A stretch of DNA of 6,920 bases from Syntrophomonadaceae bacterium (GTDB lineage: Bacteria > Bacillota > Dethiobacteria > DTU022). The translations under genes and the position numbers were made by a program. The first letter of the stretch is position 1; each line of letters starts with the position of its first letter. The DNA lies in the NCBI GenBank assembly GCA_007126465.1, contig SLBE01000009.1:1-6920 (forward strand), written 5' to 3'. This document shows positions 5,732 to 6,920 of the stretch, piece after piece. The notes below the pieces were generated by a model. The model saw only the letters and a program-made list of their open reading frames with translations, was not told the DNA's origin and did no database searches.

Positions 5732-6658
5732 TTATTCAGCCAGCCATTGATCAACCGTTTCAATATTTTCACTAACCCAGCGCTCAGCAGCTTCTTCTGC
5801 ACTCAGACCTTCTTCACTAAACCAGAGCATAACTTGCTCCATGTCTTCTGCTGTCCAGTAGAAATTATCAAGGAATTTATATACCTCGGGCATATCATCC
5901 TCTAATCCCTGCCGGACAATCGTGCCGATATATTCTGCTTCACCAAATACGCTTTCCGGATCATCCAGGTATTTTAAGTCCCAGCGGGCGAACTTCCAAT
6001 GCGGTGTCCAACCGGTCACAGCTATCCAGCGTTCTTCCTCATAGGCTATTTCCAGGGCTGAAGTCATAGTTAAGTCACTGCCGTAGACAAGCTCAAACTG
6101 GTCAAGGCCATATATTTCCATCGCTTCATCTGTGCTGGCCATCAGGCCTGCTTCCGGATCTATGCCAATGATCTTATAATCAAATTCTTCTGCATAGCTT
6201 TTCAGCTCTTCTATAGATTCAATCGGTACATAAGCAGGCACCACCAGGCCCATCTCTACACCTTCCAGGTTAGGGCCCAGGAACTCAATATCATCCTTGA
6301 CTGCCTCATAGTAATGCTGCTGTAAAGTTGGCAGCCAGGCTGCCACCATGGCATCCTGGTCTCCTGCAGCCACTGATTCCCACATGGAAACAGCAGTGAC
6401 AGATAGAAGTTCACAGTTGTAGCCCAGTCTGTTTTCAATTACTGCTTTTACGACATGAGCGCTTGCTATCTCTGATACCCAATCTACATAAACTATATTT
6501 ACCGTTTCCAGCTCTTCCGGTTCAGGCTCTTGGTCCTGCACCTCTTCATCTGTACATCCCGCCAAAACAAGCAGGCAGGCAAAGAGGCAAAAGGCAAAGA
6601 GGTAAACAAAAAAAAGCAGGTAATCGCTTTTACTGAAATACTTATAAATATAAGACAA
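5732..6658 (-). CDS. Betaine-type substrate-binding lipoprotein (OpuAC/ProX family)
   Basis: This 308-residue protein is an extracytoplasmic solute-binding protein of the OpuAC family, whose members bind glycine betaine, proline betaine, carnitine or choline for ABC uptake. A hydrophobic signal sequence (about 13-32) ends in the lipobox L32-A-G-C35, so the mature protein should be lipid-anchored at C35. An acidic linker (36-51) follows. The binding domain runs from about 53 to the end. It shows VDW (58-60), the conserved AAWLPT (106-111), and the strongly family-typical GWTPHWKFARWDLKYLDDP (216-234). W60, W108 and W217 are the best candidates for the aromatic cage that holds the quaternary ammonium group; this is inference from conserved position. 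The start is TTG at 6658, with a GGGGGGG run 5 bases upstream; an in-frame TAG lies just upstream and no ATG is available. No permease or ATPase gene is adjacent; the downstream partner is the GGDEF/HD-GYP sensor. Confidence 0.93.
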   Translation of the reverse strand: MSYIYKYFSKSDYLLFFVYLFAFCLFACLLVLAGCTDEEVQDQEPEPEELETVNIVYVDWVSEIASAHVVKAVIENRLGYNCELLSVTAVSMWESVAAGDQDAMVAAWLPTLQQHYYEAVKDDIEFLGPNLEGVEMGLVVPAYVPIESIEELKSYAEEFDYKIIGIDPEAGLMASTDEAMEIYGLDQFELVYGSDLTMTSALEIAYEEERWIAVTGWTPHWKFARWDLKYLDDPESVFGEAEYIGTIVRQGLEDDMPEVYKFLDNFYWTAEDMEQVMLWFSEEGLSAEEAAERWVSENIETVDQWLAE

Positions 6659-6663
6659 CAGCG

Positions 6664-6670
6664 CCCCCCC
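6664..6670 (-). promoter_or_regulatory. G-run ribosome binding site of the betaine-binding protein
   Basis: Seven G residues on the minus strand lie 5 bases before the TTG start at 6658. Such a run can pair with the anti-Shine-Dalgarno CCUCCU through G-U wobbles, but it is not a typical site. Because it is a homopolymer, its length is also open to sequencing error and, in the cell, to slippage. Confidence 0.5.
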
Positions 6671-6681
6671 AGGCTAATGAG

Positions 6682-6737
6682 AAAAGTGAATTTAGATATA
6701 AAAAGTGAAATTTAGATATACTTACCTGTATTAGATA
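6682..6737. repeat. Phased direct repeats upstream of the betaine-binding operon
   Basis: AAAAGTGAA-TTTAGATATA (6682-6700) is followed directly by AAAAGTGAAATTTAGATATA (6701-6720), two nearly identical units differing by one A. The core TTAGATA occurs a third time at 6731-6737, giving positions 6692, 6712 and 6731, about two helical turns apart. The array ends 24 bases before the TTG start. Placement and phasing fit repeated protein-binding sites in the promoter region; no confident -35/-10 pair was found. Confidence 0.6.
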
Positions 6738-6773
6738 AATATCCTATTCGCTATATATCGTCTAAAACCTTTT

Positions 6774-6920
6774 TTATCTTTGATTATTTGAATAATTTAC
6801 TGAAGGCTCTTTAATAGTCTGTTTTGCCGTGCGAATAGCATTCCATAAAAGGTAAGCGACCAGGGCAAAAGAACCAAGGTAATCGATATAGTAAGTTAAA
6901 TAATGGCCCGGAGCAATTGC
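6774..6920 (-). CDS. C-terminal end of a membrane protein (partial)
   Basis: The minus strand is open from the window edge to a TAA at 6774-6776, giving 48 residues. They form one hydrophobic segment (about YIDYLGSFALVAYLLWNAI, residues 11-29 of the fragment) followed by a basic and polar tail RTAKQTIKEPSVNYSNNQR, which suggests the last membrane helix with a cytoplasmic C-terminus. The helix-plus-tail resembles the end of various transporters, perhaps a cation-efflux type, but nothing here identifies it. It is 115 bases upstream of the betaine-binding gene and on the same strand. No clear terminator follows, so co-transcription is possible. The start and most of the protein lie outside the window. 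Confidence 0.65.
   Translation of the reverse strand, partial: AIAPGHYLTYYIDYLGSFALVAYLLWNAIRTAKQTIKEPSVNYSNNQR

Noticed and set aside
6659..6773. Riboswitch or betaine-responsive leader
   Set aside because: No conserved riboswitch structure could be recognised; only direct repeats are visible.
1..6920. CRISPR array, insertion sequence or phage genes
   Set aside because: No regularly spaced repeats with unique spacers, no transposase or integrase, and no terminal inverted repeats with target duplication were seen.

Overview
The window looks like chromosome of an anaerobic, Gram-positive Clostridia-type bacterium (Firmicutes). The evidence is a perfect CIRCE heat-shock operator, SigA-type promoters, strong AGGAGG-type ribosome binding sites, a lipoprotein-anchored ABC-type binding protein, and a CCG-domain iron-sulfur oxidoreductase paired with a flavoprotein. 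This assignment is inference; no rRNA or other phylogenetic marker is present. Every gene I can support lies on the minus strand, so transcription runs from high to low coordinates.

Region by region. (a) 2-528: a small heat-shock chaperone (Hsp20) behind a SigA promoter that overlaps a perfect CIRCE element. (b) 642-1073: a small four-helix membrane protein of unknown function. (c) 1170-1243: tRNA-Gly(TCC) with an encoded CCA end, its own good promoter at 1297-1325 and a stable hairpin in its leader. (d) 1333-3892: a two-gene, translationally coupled operon. It encodes an FAD oxidase of the alkyl-DHAP-synthase/GlcD type followed by a two-CCG-domain Fe-S protein of the GlcF/GlpC type, and ends in a 13-bp inverted repeat that overlaps the last stop codon. 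(e) 3936-6658: a second two-gene unit. It encodes an OpuAC/ProX-type betaine-binding lipoprotein followed 20 bp later by a transmembrane GGDEF + HD-GYP cyclic-di-GMP enzyme, and is closed by a GC-rich hairpin. (f) 6682-6737: a phased repeat in front of that unit. (g) 6774-6920: the C-terminal end of a membrane protein that runs off the window.

How the genes may work together. The flavoprotein and Fe-S protein probably form a membrane-associated 2-hydroxyacid-type dehydrogenase that passes electrons from FAD through Fe-S clusters. The betaine-binding lipoprotein has no ABC permease or ATPase beside it, but it does have a receptor-like c-di-GMP enzyme with an extracytoplasmic domain. The most interesting hypothesis for this window is therefore that the binding protein is a ligand-sensing partner for a c-di-GMP switch, linking compatible-solute availability to second-messenger signalling. 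That link is inferred from gene order only.

Gene-free stretches: 440-641 holds the Hsp20 promoter, CIRCE and a short palindrome. 1074-1370 holds the tRNA and its signals. 3893-3986 holds a hairpin and an imperfect inverted repeat. 6659-6773 holds the phased repeats. No CRISPR array, insertion sequence or transposase was seen.
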